From positions 1 through 64,000 of the forward strand of contig NZ_MQUR01000016.1 in assembly GCF_001953875.1 (NCBI RefSeq): 64,000 nucleotides of DNA. The letters are read 5' to 3'. Source of the stretch: Streptomyces amritsarensis (GTDB taxonomy: Bacteria; Actinomycetota; Actinomycetes; Streptomycetales; Streptomycetaceae). The notes beneath the pieces are model-generated. The model was not told the DNA's origin, did not search any database, and saw nothing but the letters and a program-made list of their open reading frames with translations. Both the position numbers and the translations under genes were made by a program. Shown piece after piece: positions 57,321-64,000 of the stretch (the stretch's first letter is position 1; every line of letters begins with the position of its first letter).

Positions 57321-57764
57321 ATGAACGGTCAGGTCGTGCGCGCGGTGCAGCCCTTGGGGCTGCGCTCCCGCGTGCTCCTCGTCCTGGCCGTACTGGCGGG
57401 GCTGGTGGCCATGCACGGTCTGGGGCCCGCCCCCCTGCCGGCCGCCGCGCACGCGGCGACCGCTTCCCACCACGCGGCGACCACGAGGCACGCCGAACGG
57501 TCGGCGGCCTCCGATGCCGCATGCCCGGACGGATGCGTCCACGCCGGTGATCCGGCCGGCGGCGAAGGCGGCGGGCACGCCGAGCACGCCGACGGGACCT
57601 GTGCCGCAACGGGCACAGCCGGCGCGCCGGTGCTGTCGGCGCCCGCGGTCCTGCCCGGCAGCACCGAAGCCGAGGCGGTCCCGGCACACGGGGTCGTTCC
57701 CGGCGCCGCCGCCTGCGGGCGGGCACCGCCGTCACTGAGCGAGCTGCAACTCCTGCGCATATAG
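57321..57764 (+). CDS. DUF6153-family secreted or membrane protein
   Basis: The 147-residue protein has an N-terminal hydrophobic helix (VLLVLAVLAGLVAMHGL) and a His-rich mature part (AAHAATASHHAATTRHAER, CVHAGDPAGGEGGGHAEHADGTC). It ends with the family signature PPSLSELQLLRI. DUF6153 proteins are usually paired with DUF305 lipoproteins, as here. Metal binding is likely from composition. Confidence 0.82.
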   Translation: MNGQVVRAVQPLGLRSRVLLVLAVLAGLVAMHGLGPAPLPAAAHAATASHHAATTRHAERSAASDAACPDGCVHAGDPAGGEGGGHAEHADGTCAATGTAGAPVLSAPAVLPGSTEAEAVPAHGVVPGAAACGRAPPSLSELQLLRI

Positions 57765-57864
57765 GGCCGCCCCGGCCGCCCGGCCCCGAGCGGCCGGCGA
57801 GCCTCCGGCCCGTCCTCCCCGCACGCCCGCGAGACGCCCGCGTGCCCTCCCGCAGGAGTTCCAC

Positions 57865-58503
57865 ATGATCACCACGCGTTCCCTGATCCGCCGCGCCACC
57901 GCCGTGGCCGCGGCCGCCAGCGCCGCTGTCGTCCTCGCCGCCTGCGGCGCCGACGGCGACGACCGCGGCGGCGCAGCCCACAACGGGCTCGACGCCGCCT
58001 CCCCGTCCGCGTCGGCGCCCGCGCAGCAGGGCGACCACAACGGCGCCGACGTCGCGTTCGCACAGGGGATGATCCCCCACCACCGCCAGGCCGTCGACAT
58101 GGCCGACCTCGCCGCGACGCGCGCAGAATCGGCCGAGGTGAAGAAGCTGGCCGAGGAGATCAAGAAGGCCCAGGACCCGGAGATCAAGACCCTCTCCGGC
58201 TGGCTGACCGCCTGGGGCGAGCAGGTCCCGGCCGGGGGCTCCGGCCCCGCGGGCCACGAGGGCCACGACATGTCCGGGATGATGACGGCCGAGGAGATGA
58301 AGCAGCTCCACTCGGCCTCGGGCAAGGCCTTCGACACGGCCTTCCTGACCATGATGGTCAAGCACCACGAAGGCGCCGTGACCATGGCCAAAACCGAGCA
58401 GGCCGACGGCACGCACCAGGGCGCCGAGGACATGGCAGGACAGATCATCACCTCCCAGAGCGCGGAGATCGCCCGGATGAAGGCCCTCCTCGGACAGAGC
58501 TGA
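57865..58503 (+). CDS. DUF305 lipoprotein
   Basis: The 212-residue protein has a lipoprotein signal (AVVLAACGADG; Cys about 27) and a DUF305 ferritin-like helical domain: DVAFAQGMIPHHRQAVDMADLA, EVKKLAEEIKKAQDPEIKTLSGWL and, in the second half, TAFLTMMVKHHEGAVTMAKTE. The repeated HH with Met-rich HDMSGMMTAEEM suggests copper binding at the cell surface. CAGGAG is 8 bp before ATG 57865. A strong hairpin follows the stop. Confidence 0.92.
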   Translation: MITTRSLIRRATAVAAAASAAVVLAACGADGDDRGGAAHNGLDAASPSASAPAQQGDHNGADVAFAQGMIPHHRQAVDMADLAATRAESAEVKKLAEEIKKAQDPEIKTLSGWLTAWGEQVPAGGSGPAGHEGHDMSGMMTAEEMKQLHSASGKAFDTAFLTMMVKHHEGAVTMAKTEQADGTHQGAEDMAGQIITSQSAEIARMKALLGQS

Positions 58504-58517
58504 GCCGCATCAGCGGT

Positions 58518-58558
58518 ACCCGGGGGCGGACGGCCGCGACGGCCGCCCGCCCCCGGGT
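58518..58558 (+). terminator. Strong GC hairpin after the DUF305 gene
   Basis: ACCCGGGGGCGG-A-CGGCCG pairs with CGGCCG-C-CCGCCCCCGGGT around a 3-base loop (about 19 stem positions, one internal mismatch), beginning 15 bp after the stop. Confidence 0.75.
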
Positions 58559-58600
58559 CGGACGGCCCCTTCCTCCCCTTCAAGCGTTCTGGACCCACCC

Positions 58601-59506
58601 ATGACCCTCCATTCGCGCACCGTCGCGTTCACGGCAGCCGCCGCGGCCGCCGGCCTGCTGCTGACCGCCTGCTCGACCGCCGACACCCGCCCCGCACCCG
58701 GCAAGGCCGGCTCCGGCAGCGACGCCGACCCGGGAACCGGGCACCTGCACGGTCTCGGTGTCGACCCGGCCGACGGCACGCTCTACGCAGCCGGGCACCT
58801 CGGCGTCTTCCGCCTCACCCCGGCCGGCGCCGTCCGGATCGCCGACCGCCGCCAGGACACGATGGGCTTCACCGTCACCGGCCCGCGTACCTTCCTCGCC
58901 AGCGGCCATCCCTCCCCCGACGACCCCGCCGCGACCTCCCCCCACCTGGGCCTGATCCGCAGCACCGACGCCGGGGGCACCTGGTCCACCGTCTCGGCCG
59001 CGGGCGAAGCCGACTTCCACTCGCTCCAGCAGGCCGGCCCGCTCCTCTACGGCCTCGACAGCCAGACCTCCAAGGTCTGGGCCAGCACGGACGGCGGCGC
59101 CACCTGGGAGCGGCGCGCGAAGATCCGGGCCGGTGACCTCGCCGCCCACGCGGGGACGCCGCATGAGGTGTGGGCGGCCGGGTCCGGCGGGCTGCTGCAC
59201 AGCACCGACGGCGGTGCCACGTTCCGGCCGGTTCCCGGCGCGCCGGCCGTGGCCGCCGTGGAGCAGCCGGCTCCCGGCAGGCTGTTCGCCCTGGCGGTGG
59301 ACGGCAGGGTCCTCGCCGGTGGCGACGGGAACTCCTGGAGCGAACAGGGGCGGCTTCCCGGCGGCGCCCAGGGGGCCGTACTGACCGCGGTCGGGCCCGA
59401 CCGCCTGCTGGCCGCCGACAGCGCCGATGCCGTTCACGAGTCCACGGACGGCGGCCGCACCTGGACGACGGTCCACCGGCCGGGCCACGCGAACACCGGA
59501 CACTGA
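58601..59506 (+). CDS. Lipoprotein with BNR/sialidase-like propeller repeats (F510_1955-type)
   Basis: The 301-residue protein has a lipobox at LLLTACSTAD and a DPGTGHLHGLGVDPADGTLYAAGHLGVFRL opening, typical of the glycosyl-hydrolase-like F510_1955 group. Asp-box repeats follow: STDAGGTWSTV, STDGGATWERR, STDGGATFRPV and STDGGRTWTTV. The catalytic residues of true sialidases are not evident. The genes commonly accompany DUF305/DUF6153 lipoproteins in actinomycetes. It probably sits outside the membrane; substrate unknown. Confidence 0.85.
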   Translation: MTLHSRTVAFTAAAAAAGLLLTACSTADTRPAPGKAGSGSDADPGTGHLHGLGVDPADGTLYAAGHLGVFRLTPAGAVRIADRRQDTMGFTVTGPRTFLASGHPSPDDPAATSPHLGLIRSTDAGGTWSTVSAAGEADFHSLQQAGPLLYGLDSQTSKVWASTDGGATWERRAKIRAGDLAAHAGTPHEVWAAGSGGLLHSTDGGATFRPVPGAPAVAAVEQPAPGRLFALAVDGRVLAGGDGNSWSEQGRLPGGAQGAVLTAVGPDRLLAADSADAVHESTDGGRTWTTVHRPGHANTGH

Positions 59507-59609
59507 CCCGCAGCCCGCACCGCCGCGCCTCTGCCGGAGTGGACCCGGCAGGGGCCACTGGTGCGGCACCGACGCCGGCTCCGGCCGCAACCGCACGCCG
59601 GTGGCGGGC

Positions 59610-60197
59610 TCAGCCGCCGAGGAGGACGACCAGCAGCCGCCGCGTCGTCTCCTCGGCGTCGGCGGTCTGCCCGGGGCTGCGGGTCATCAGCAGATGGTGG
59701 GTCGTGCCGACGAGCGCGAGCGCGATGGCTTCGGCATCGCTGCCCGCGGGGATCCGGCCGGCGCGCTGTTCCGCCTGGAGGTAGGCGGTGACGGCGTGCT
59801 GGATCGCGTCGAAGGCCGGCGCGCCGGACCGGAAGCCCTCGCGGGTGTGCGACGCGGCCGCGGGGCGGGTCATCGCCAGGCCCACCACCGCAGGCGGCAG
59901 CGAGTCCAACAGGGCCAGGACGACCTCCTGGAGGTTCTCCGCGACCGTGCCCTGCCCCACTTCGGCCTGCAGGCCCTCGGCCTGGCGGGCGCTGCGCGCG
60001 AAGCGGTCGAGGACCAGTTCGGCGACGAACTCGTCCAGGCCGGCGAAGTGCGCGTGCAGGACGCCCTTCGCGCAGTCCGCCTCCGCGGTGACCGCCCGGC
60101 TGGTCAGGGCCGCGGCGCCGTCGCGGGCCACCACCCGTTCCGCGGCCGCGAACAACCGCTCGCGCAAATCCGGAATCGCCACTCCACGAGGTGACAC
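59610..60197 (-). CDS. TetR-family transcriptional regulator
   Basis: The 195-residue protein has an N-terminal helix-turn-helix (RERLFAAAERVVARDGAAALTSRAVTAEADCAKGVLHAHFAGLDEFVAELVLDRF) and a helical ligand domain. AAGGAA is 7 bp upstream of GTG 60197. The divergent promoter region carries two palindromes sharing TGGGC/GCCCA, 21 bp centre to centre, which fit autoregulation and control of the methyltransferase gene. Confidence 0.9.
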   Translation of the reverse strand: MSPRGVAIPDLRERLFAAAERVVARDGAAALTSRAVTAEADCAKGVLHAHFAGLDEFVAELVLDRFARSARQAEGLQAEVGQGTVAENLQEVVLALLDSLPPAVVGLAMTRPAAASHTREGFRSGAPAFDAIQHAVTAYLQAEQRAGRIPAGSDAEAIALALVGTTHHLLMTRSPGQTADAEETTRRLLVVLLGG

Positions 60198-60226
60198 GAC
60201 AGTTCCTTCCCTTCGGCCGATTGCAA

Positions 60227-60246
60227 GTATGGGCGTTCGCCCATAC
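60227..60246. promoter_or_regulatory. TetR operator, site 1
   Basis: GTATGGGCG-TT-CGCCCATAC is a perfect 20-bp palindrome centred between 60236 and 60237. It lies between a TTGCAA (60221-60226) and a TACTGT (60244-60249), 17 bp apart, which could be the -35 and -10 of the rightward promoter. Confidence 0.75.
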
Positions 60247-60250
60247 TGTT

Positions 60251-60264
60251 TGGGCACTTGCCCA
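60251..60264. promoter_or_regulatory. TetR operator, site 2
   Basis: TGGGCA-CT-TGCCCA is a perfect 14-bp palindrome with the same core as site 1, centred 21 bp away (two helical turns). This arrangement allows two dimers on one DNA face. Confidence 0.7.
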
Positions 60265-60312
60265 TTCTAGGGCCGGGGCCCTCTCCGCGCCCCGGCGGGA
60301 GGGAGTTCACCC

Positions 60313-60313
60313 A
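60313..60313 (+). promoter_or_regulatory. Start codon choice for the methyltransferase
   Basis: GGGAGGGAG at about 60298-60306 precedes ATG 60313 by 6-7 bp and decides this start; protein similarity (FANTAQAEAWNGYEG) begins within three codons. Confidence 0.6.
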
Positions 60314-61170
60314 TGGGGCACTTCGCCAACACCGCGCAGGCCGAGGCGTGGAACGGATACGAGGGCGCGCAGTGGGCCCGCAGCCAGGAGCGCTGGGACG
60401 CCGTCAACGACGGCTTCAACCAGCCCCTGCTGGACGCCGCGGCCGTCCTCGACCGCGACACCGTCCTGGACGTCGGCTGCGGAGCCGGCCGCACCACCCG
60501 CCTCGCGGCCCGGCGCGCCGCACGCGGCCGGGCACTCGGCCTGGACCTGTCGGGGCCGATGCTGGCCAGGGCCCGGGAGAGCGCCGTACGCGAAGGGGTC
60601 GAGAACGTGGCCTTCGTGCAGGGCGACGCCCAGGTCCACCCCCTGGACGCCGAGGCATTCGATGCGGTCATCAGCCGGTACGGCATGACCTTCTTCACCG
60701 ACCCGGTCTCCGCGTTCGCCAACCTCCACCGCGCGCTGCGCCCCGGCGGCCGGCTGGCCTTCATCTGCGCGGCCGAGGCCGAGGCCAACGAGTGGCTCGC
60801 CGCGCTGGCCTCGCTGGGGGACGTCCTGCCGCTCGGCGGCTTCGGGAAGGCCGGCGGTCCGGGCATGTTCTCGCTCACCGATCCCGGCCGCATCCGCGCA
60901 CTGGTCACCGCGGGCGGGTTCAGCGGGGTGGAGGTGCAGCGGGTCGAGGCGGTGGGCAAGTGGGGCGCCGACGCTGCGGACGCCGCGGCGTTCCTGCTGG
61001 ACTCCGGCCCCGGCCGGCACCTGCTCGACCAGGTGACCGCGCCCGAGCAGGACGCGGCGCGTCAGGCGCTGACGGCCGCCCTGCGGCGCCACGAGGCGGA
61101 CGGCGGGGTATGGCTGCGCAGCAGTTCCTGGCTGGTCACCGCCGTGCGCGGCGGGGCGGCAGGAGGCTGA
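60313..61170 (+). CDS. Class I SAM-dependent methyltransferase
   Basis: The 285-residue protein opens with FANTAQAEAWNGYEGAQWARSQERWDA, usual for a UbiE-like group often next to TetR genes. SAM motif I is VLDVGCGAGRTTRLAA, followed by GLDLSGPMLARARESA, FDAVISRYGMTFFTDP and LRPGGRLAFIC. It probably methylates a small molecule. It is controlled, by inference, by the divergent TetR protein through the two operators. A 15-bp terminator stem follows. Confidence 0.9.
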   Translation: MGHFANTAQAEAWNGYEGAQWARSQERWDAVNDGFNQPLLDAAAVLDRDTVLDVGCGAGRTTRLAARRAARGRALGLDLSGPMLARARESAVREGVENVAFVQGDAQVHPLDAEAFDAVISRYGMTFFTDPVSAFANLHRALRPGGRLAFICAAEAEANEWLAALASLGDVLPLGGFGKAGGPGMFSLTDPGRIRALVTAGGFSGVEVQRVEAVGKWGADAADAAAFLLDSGPGRHLLDQVTAPEQDAARQALTAALRRHEADGGVWLRSSSWLVTAVRGGAAGG

Positions 61171-61219
61171 CACCGCCGTCCCCGCACCGGCCGGGGCGTG
61201 CGGACACTCGCACACCTGG

Positions 61220-61259
61220 GCCGCGCCTGGCCGCACGCCGCGCCGCGGCCAGGCGCGGC
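61220..61259 (+). terminator. Strong terminator hairpin after the methyltransferase
   Basis: GCCGCGCCTGGCCGC and GCGGCCAGGCGCGGC form a perfect 15-bp stem with a 10-base loop, 49 bp after the stop. Confidence 0.85.
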
Positions 61260-61403
61260 GCCGCCGAGCACTCACGCCGGCGCCAGCCTTCCGGGCTTCC
61301 CCGGCTCCCGGCAGCGCGCTGTCCGGTCCGCCGCCGGGTGGGCACCACAGGCATCGAAGACCCGACTGCCACGCCCGGACGCTCGTCTGCCTGCATCCGC
61401 GGG

Positions 61404-61556
61404 GCGCACTCCCCTAACGTCGGAGTGCGCGGCACGCATGCGGCGCCCGTCGGCTGACGAGTCGTCATCGCCTCCGGCAGGTGGTGCCGGAGGTCGCATG
61501 GAGGAGACGGGGCCGCCGGGACCGACAGCCGAACCGGTCTCTTGCGACCCGCAAGA
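61404..61556 (+). other. Hairpin-rich region upstream of dhaK
   Basis: The gap 61171-61613 holds no supported gene. After the terminator it contains three perfect hairpins: GCGCACTCC/GGAGTGCGC (61404-61430), CCTCCGGCA/TGCCGGAGG (61471-61493) and TCTTGCG/CGCAAGA (61540-61556, 3-base loop). If transcribed from upstream, they would form a structured leader of dhaK; the first may instead be an operator. Confidence 0.5.
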
Positions 61557-61613
61557 ACGCCGCGCGGAGAGTCTGCGCAGAGAGCCACCTGTCAACCCCA
61601 CCGGGAGATACGC

Positions 61614-62618
61614 GTGAGAATGCTGATCAACAGCCCCCAGACCGTGGTCGCCGACGCCCTGCGCGGCCTGGCCGCCGCCCACCCGGACCTTGACGTGGAT
61701 CCGCAGGCCCGGGTCGTGGTGCGCAAGGGTGCGCGCGAGGGCGGGCGGGTCGGCCTGGTGTCCGGCGGCGGGTCCGGTCACGAGCCCCTGCACGCCGGCT
61801 TCGTAGGCCCCGGAATGCTGTCCGCCGCCTGTCCTGGCGAGGTGTTCACCTCCCCCGTGCCCGACCAGGTCGTGCGGGCTGCCAAGGCCGTGGACTCCGG
61901 CCGGGGGGTGCTGTTCATCGTCAAGAACTACACCGGCGACGTACTGAACTTCGACATGGCCGCCGAACTCGCCGAGGAGGACGGCATCCGGGTCGAGCGC
62001 GTGCTCGTCGACGACGACGTGGCCGTCACCGACAGCCTCTACACGGCCGGCCGGCGCGGCACCGGAGCCACCCTCTTCGTCGAGAAGATCGCCGGGGCCG
62101 CCGCCGAGGAGGGCGCCCCGCTGGACCAGGTCGCGGCGGTGGCCCGGCAGGTCAACGCGGCCTCCCGCAGCTTCGGCGTGGCCCTGAGCGCCTGCACCAC
62201 ACCCGCCAAGGGCAGCCCCACCTTCGACCTGCCGGACGGCGAACTCGAACTCGGCATCGGCATCCACGGCGAGCCCGGCCGCGAGCGGCGCCCGATGATG
62301 TCCGCCCGCGAGATCGCGGAGTTCGCCGTCGGCGCCGTACTGGACGACCTGGCCGGCGTGGGCCCCGCGGACGGTCCGGTCCTGGCCCTGGTGAACGGGA
62401 TGGGCGCGACGCCGCTGCTGGAGCTGTACGGCTTCCACGCCGAGGTGGCGCGGGTGCTCGCGGACCGTGGCGTACCGGTGGTGCGGACCCTCGTCGGGAA
62501 CTACGTCACCTCGCTGGACATGGCGGGGTGTTCGGTGACCCTGTGCCGGGCCGACGAGGAACTCCTGCGGCTGTGGGACGCGCCGGTACAGACGCCGGCC
62601 CTGCGCTGGGGCCGCTGA
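61614..62618 (+). CDS. dhaK: Dihydroxyacetone kinase subunit DhaK (orphan)
   Basis: The 334-residue protein has the DhaK fold: RMLINSPQTVVADALRGLAAAHPDL, GLVSGGGSGHEPLHAGFVG, VKNYTGDVLNFDMAAELA and substrate-binding His218 in ELGIGIHGEPGRER, at the same number as in E. coli DhaK. GTG 61614 (GGGAG 6 bp upstream) gives the family start M-x-M-L-I-N. DhaK alone cannot phosphorylate; it needs the ATP-binding DhaL or phosphotransferase DhaL/DhaM, and neither follows, because a terminator and an opposing gene come next. Confidence 0.92.
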   Translation: MRMLINSPQTVVADALRGLAAAHPDLDVDPQARVVVRKGAREGGRVGLVSGGGSGHEPLHAGFVGPGMLSAACPGEVFTSPVPDQVVRAAKAVDSGRGVLFIVKNYTGDVLNFDMAAELAEEDGIRVERVLVDDDVAVTDSLYTAGRRGTGATLFVEKIAGAAAEEGAPLDQVAAVARQVNAASRSFGVALSACTTPAKGSPTFDLPDGELELGIGIHGEPGRERRPMMSAREIAEFAVGAVLDDLAGVGPADGPVLALVNGMGATPLLELYGFHAEVARVLADRGVPVVRTLVGNYVTSLDMAGCSVTLCRADEELLRLWDAPVQTPALRWGR

Positions 62619-62669
62619 GCGGCCTCCGGACCGCCCCTTCCGGATCCGGCCGGGCCCGCGCCCACAGCT

Positions 62670-62698
62670 CGTCCCCCCGGACTCCGTCCGGGGGGACG
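62670..62698. terminator. Hairpin between dhaK and the DUF2231 gene
   Basis: CGTCCCCCCGGA and TCCGGGGGGACG form a perfect 12-bp stem with a 5-base loop between convergent stops (62618 and 62739). Confidence 0.85.
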
Positions 62699-62738
62699 AC
62701 GCGGGCCGGCCGGCAAGGTCCGGAAGGGACGGACCAGG

Positions 62739-63296
62739 CTAGTCGGTGTCCTGCCGGTAGGCGATGTGGCCGCCCAGGGCCCCGGTGACGGCCACCGCCG
62801 CCAGCCCGGCCCATGCCCACATCCTGCCCTTCACCGGGCGTCCGCCCAGGCGTGCCGCCAGGGAGACGGCGTAGCAGCTGACGGCGGCCGCGTTGGAGGC
62901 GGCGTGGGCGAGGCCGACCCGGGCCTGCTCGGGCGGCTGATCGGCCCAGTCCGCCCAGCCGGCGATCGCGGCGGGGGCCACACCCAGGAGGCCGACCGCC
63001 GTCAGGGTCGTGGCCGCACGGCGCTCGCCCGGTACGGCGTCCAGTACGGCGGCGGAGAGCCAGCATCCGATGGGCACCTGGACGAGGACGGGGTGGAGGG
63101 GATGGCCCAGCGGCCTGCCCTTCAGCAGGTCCCTCACGCCGCCCAGCGGCAGCGAGCGGATCCCCCGTTGCAGGACGCGGATCGCCGGGTCGGCCGCTGT
63201 GGTCCTTTCGATACGGCCCAAGGTGGTCAGCCACCATCCGGAAGCGGCGTTCAGGGCGGGGGCGACCTTCGCGGGGTCGAGGGTTCTCGTGTTCAT
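62739..63296 (-). CDS. DUF2231-domain membrane protein
   Basis: The 185-residue protein has the DUF2231 signature GRPLGHPLHPVLVQVPIGCWLSAAVLD and membrane helices LTAVGLLGVAPAAIAGWADW, AAAVSCYAVSLAARL and WAWAGLAAVAVTGALGGHIAY. Many relatives carry a C-terminal Rieske domain; this one does not. ATG 63296 lies 9 bp after a GGGTAG box, suggesting a leaderless stress-induced message. Confidence 0.88.
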   Translation of the reverse strand: MNTRTLDPAKVAPALNAASGWWLTTLGRIERTTAADPAIRVLQRGIRSLPLGGVRDLLKGRPLGHPLHPVLVQVPIGCWLSAAVLDAVPGERRAATTLTAVGLLGVAPAAIAGWADWADQPPEQARVGLAHAASNAAAVSCYAVSLAARLGGRPVKGRMWAWAGLAAVAVTGALGGHIAYRQDTD

Positions 63297-63305
63297 GGAT
63301 GGCGC

Positions 63306-63311
63306 CTACCC
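63306..63311 (-). promoter_or_regulatory. SigB-like -10 box directly before the DUF2231 gene
   Basis: Minus-strand GGGTAG in CCGGGTAGGCGCC, nine bases before ATG 63296, the same geometry as at ppk2 (28767-28772). No clear -35 is seen. Confidence 0.45.
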
Positions 63312-63511
63312 GGCTTCGGGCCCGCGCCCCACGTCGGTGTCGGCCGAGAGAGTGGACCGGCCCGCGAACGGCACGTCCGGCCTGCTCGTGGCGTGGGCGG
63401 CCGCCCGATATGACTGATCCACCCATGCGAGTGGATCATCCGCCCGCCCGTGCCCGGCCGTCCGCGCCCTCTCTATATACAGGGGATGTCGTTTACCCCA
63501 CCGTTTGACTG

Positions 63512-64000
63512 ATGGGTCGTCATGTCATGCTGAAGGTCGCTCTCCGAGTCCTCGCCGCCTCGTTCCTGCTCTCCGCCGCCGTCACGCCGTCCGCCGCAGC
63601 CGCGCCCGCGGCGGAGGACGAGACCACCGCCCCCTGTGGACCGGTCGTCGAATACCGCGCCATCGACTGGTGGCGCACCACCACGATTCCGCAGATCGCC
63701 CGCTCGGTCGCGGCCCAGGCGTCCAGCGAGCGCTGGCAGTGGCGCAATGACGTCAACACGCTGTGGCGCGGCGACACCCGGGAGACCGTCGAGGAGATCT
63801 TCCGGACCGGCTTCACCCCTCGCGGCGACCAGCTCACCCCGTTGGCGGAGTACATCGTCAAGGGAGGGGGCCAGCTCAGTGCCCACCTCAGCACCAGCTG
63901 CGACGTATCGGTGGCGAAGAGGTTCGCCACGTACGGCGCGGAGCAGACCGGCTGGGTGTACGAGATCTACGCGCCCGGCGGCATCGACGTGAACGCGACG
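63512..64000 (+). CDS. Secreted ADP-ribosyltransferase-like toxin (partial, 3' end beyond window)
   Basis: The open frame runs off the window after 163 codons. A signal peptide (LKVALRVLAASFLLSAAVTPSAAAA) precedes a mature part with the ART landmarks LWRGDTRETVEEIFRTGFTPRG (first Arg and the following F..GF.P), HLSTSCDVSVAKRFA (STS motif) and WVYEIYAPGGIDVNAT, as in pierisin/scabin and enterotoxin-A-like mono-ADP-ribosyltransferases. The catalytic Glu region is outside the window. Start ATG 63512 or ATG 63527; neither has a clear ribosome site. Confidence 0.8.
   Translation, partial: MGRHVMLKVALRVLAASFLLSAAVTPSAAAAPAAEDETTAPCGPVVEYRAIDWWRTTTIPQIARSVAAQASSERWQWRNDVNTLWRGDTRETVEEIFRTGFTPRGDQLTPLAEYIVKGGGQLSAHLSTSCDVSVAKRFATYGAEQTGWVYEIYAPGGIDVNAT

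Overview
The window is high-GC DNA (GTG starts, GTGA/ATGA stop-start overlaps, AAGGAGG ribosome sites, C/G-ending codons) and reads as a Streptomyces chromosome, probably an accessory or arm region. Supporting markers are a complete Streptomyces-type gas-vesicle cluster, the crtEIBV/crtYTU isorenieratene cluster, DUF6233 and DUF6343 proteins, RsbV/RsbW-like switches and a Ku/ligase pair. No tRNA, rRNA or CRISPR array was seen.

Layout. 1-2.1 kb: tail of a Tn3-family transposase, then an IS5-family element (365-1732) with perfect inverted repeats, a frameshifted transposase and a passenger gene, inserted in a small secreted-protein gene. 2.5-5.4 kb: dienelactone-hydrolase-like protein, molybdopterin-oxidoreductase remnant, topoisomerase IB and two CsbD proteins. 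5.5-11.8 kb: gas vesicle cluster (gvpO-A-F-G-J-L-S-K) with divergent genes for an SRPBCC protein, a histone-H1-like protein and an Arg-rich peptide. 11.8-22.6 kb: GlsB membrane protein, short-chain dehydrogenases, a first anti-sigma switch module (STAS, ATPase, STAS), flavoprotein, PHP protein, phytoene-desaturase-like enzyme, zinc alcohol dehydrogenase and a bacterial cofilin/ADF-like gene. 22.6-26.4 kb: three-subunit molybdenum aldehyde/xanthine dehydrogenase. 26.5-34.4 kb: amidinotransferase, PPK2, S9 peptidase, glutamine amidotransferase of the N-acetylglutaminylglutamine type and small proteins. 34.6-36.1 kb: a second STAS/STAS/ATPase module. 36.2-39 kb: YcnI-like and CopC-CopD copper proteins. 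39.2-47.9 kb: carotenoid cluster. 48-56.4 kb: membrane and lipoprotein genes, M20 peptidase, YihY, isochorismatase-like protein, CBS protein, Ku and ATP-dependent ligase. 56.4-59.5 kb: copper/metal group with a CsoR-type operator. 59.6-64 kb: TetR regulator with divergent methyltransferase, orphan dhaK, DUF2231 protein and the start of a secreted ADP-ribosyltransferase.

Taken together this looks like a stress-response island: osmotic, oxidative, desiccation, light, copper and DNA-break functions side by side, with two partner-switch modules and recurrent GGGTA-type promoter boxes resembling those of the Streptomyces SigB family. Points that most deserve a second look are a conserved about 160-nt RNA-like leader in front of two STAS genes, the cofilin-like protein, the IS-borne passenger gene, and a shared acidic-then-arginine tail on three gas-vesicle-locus proteins.
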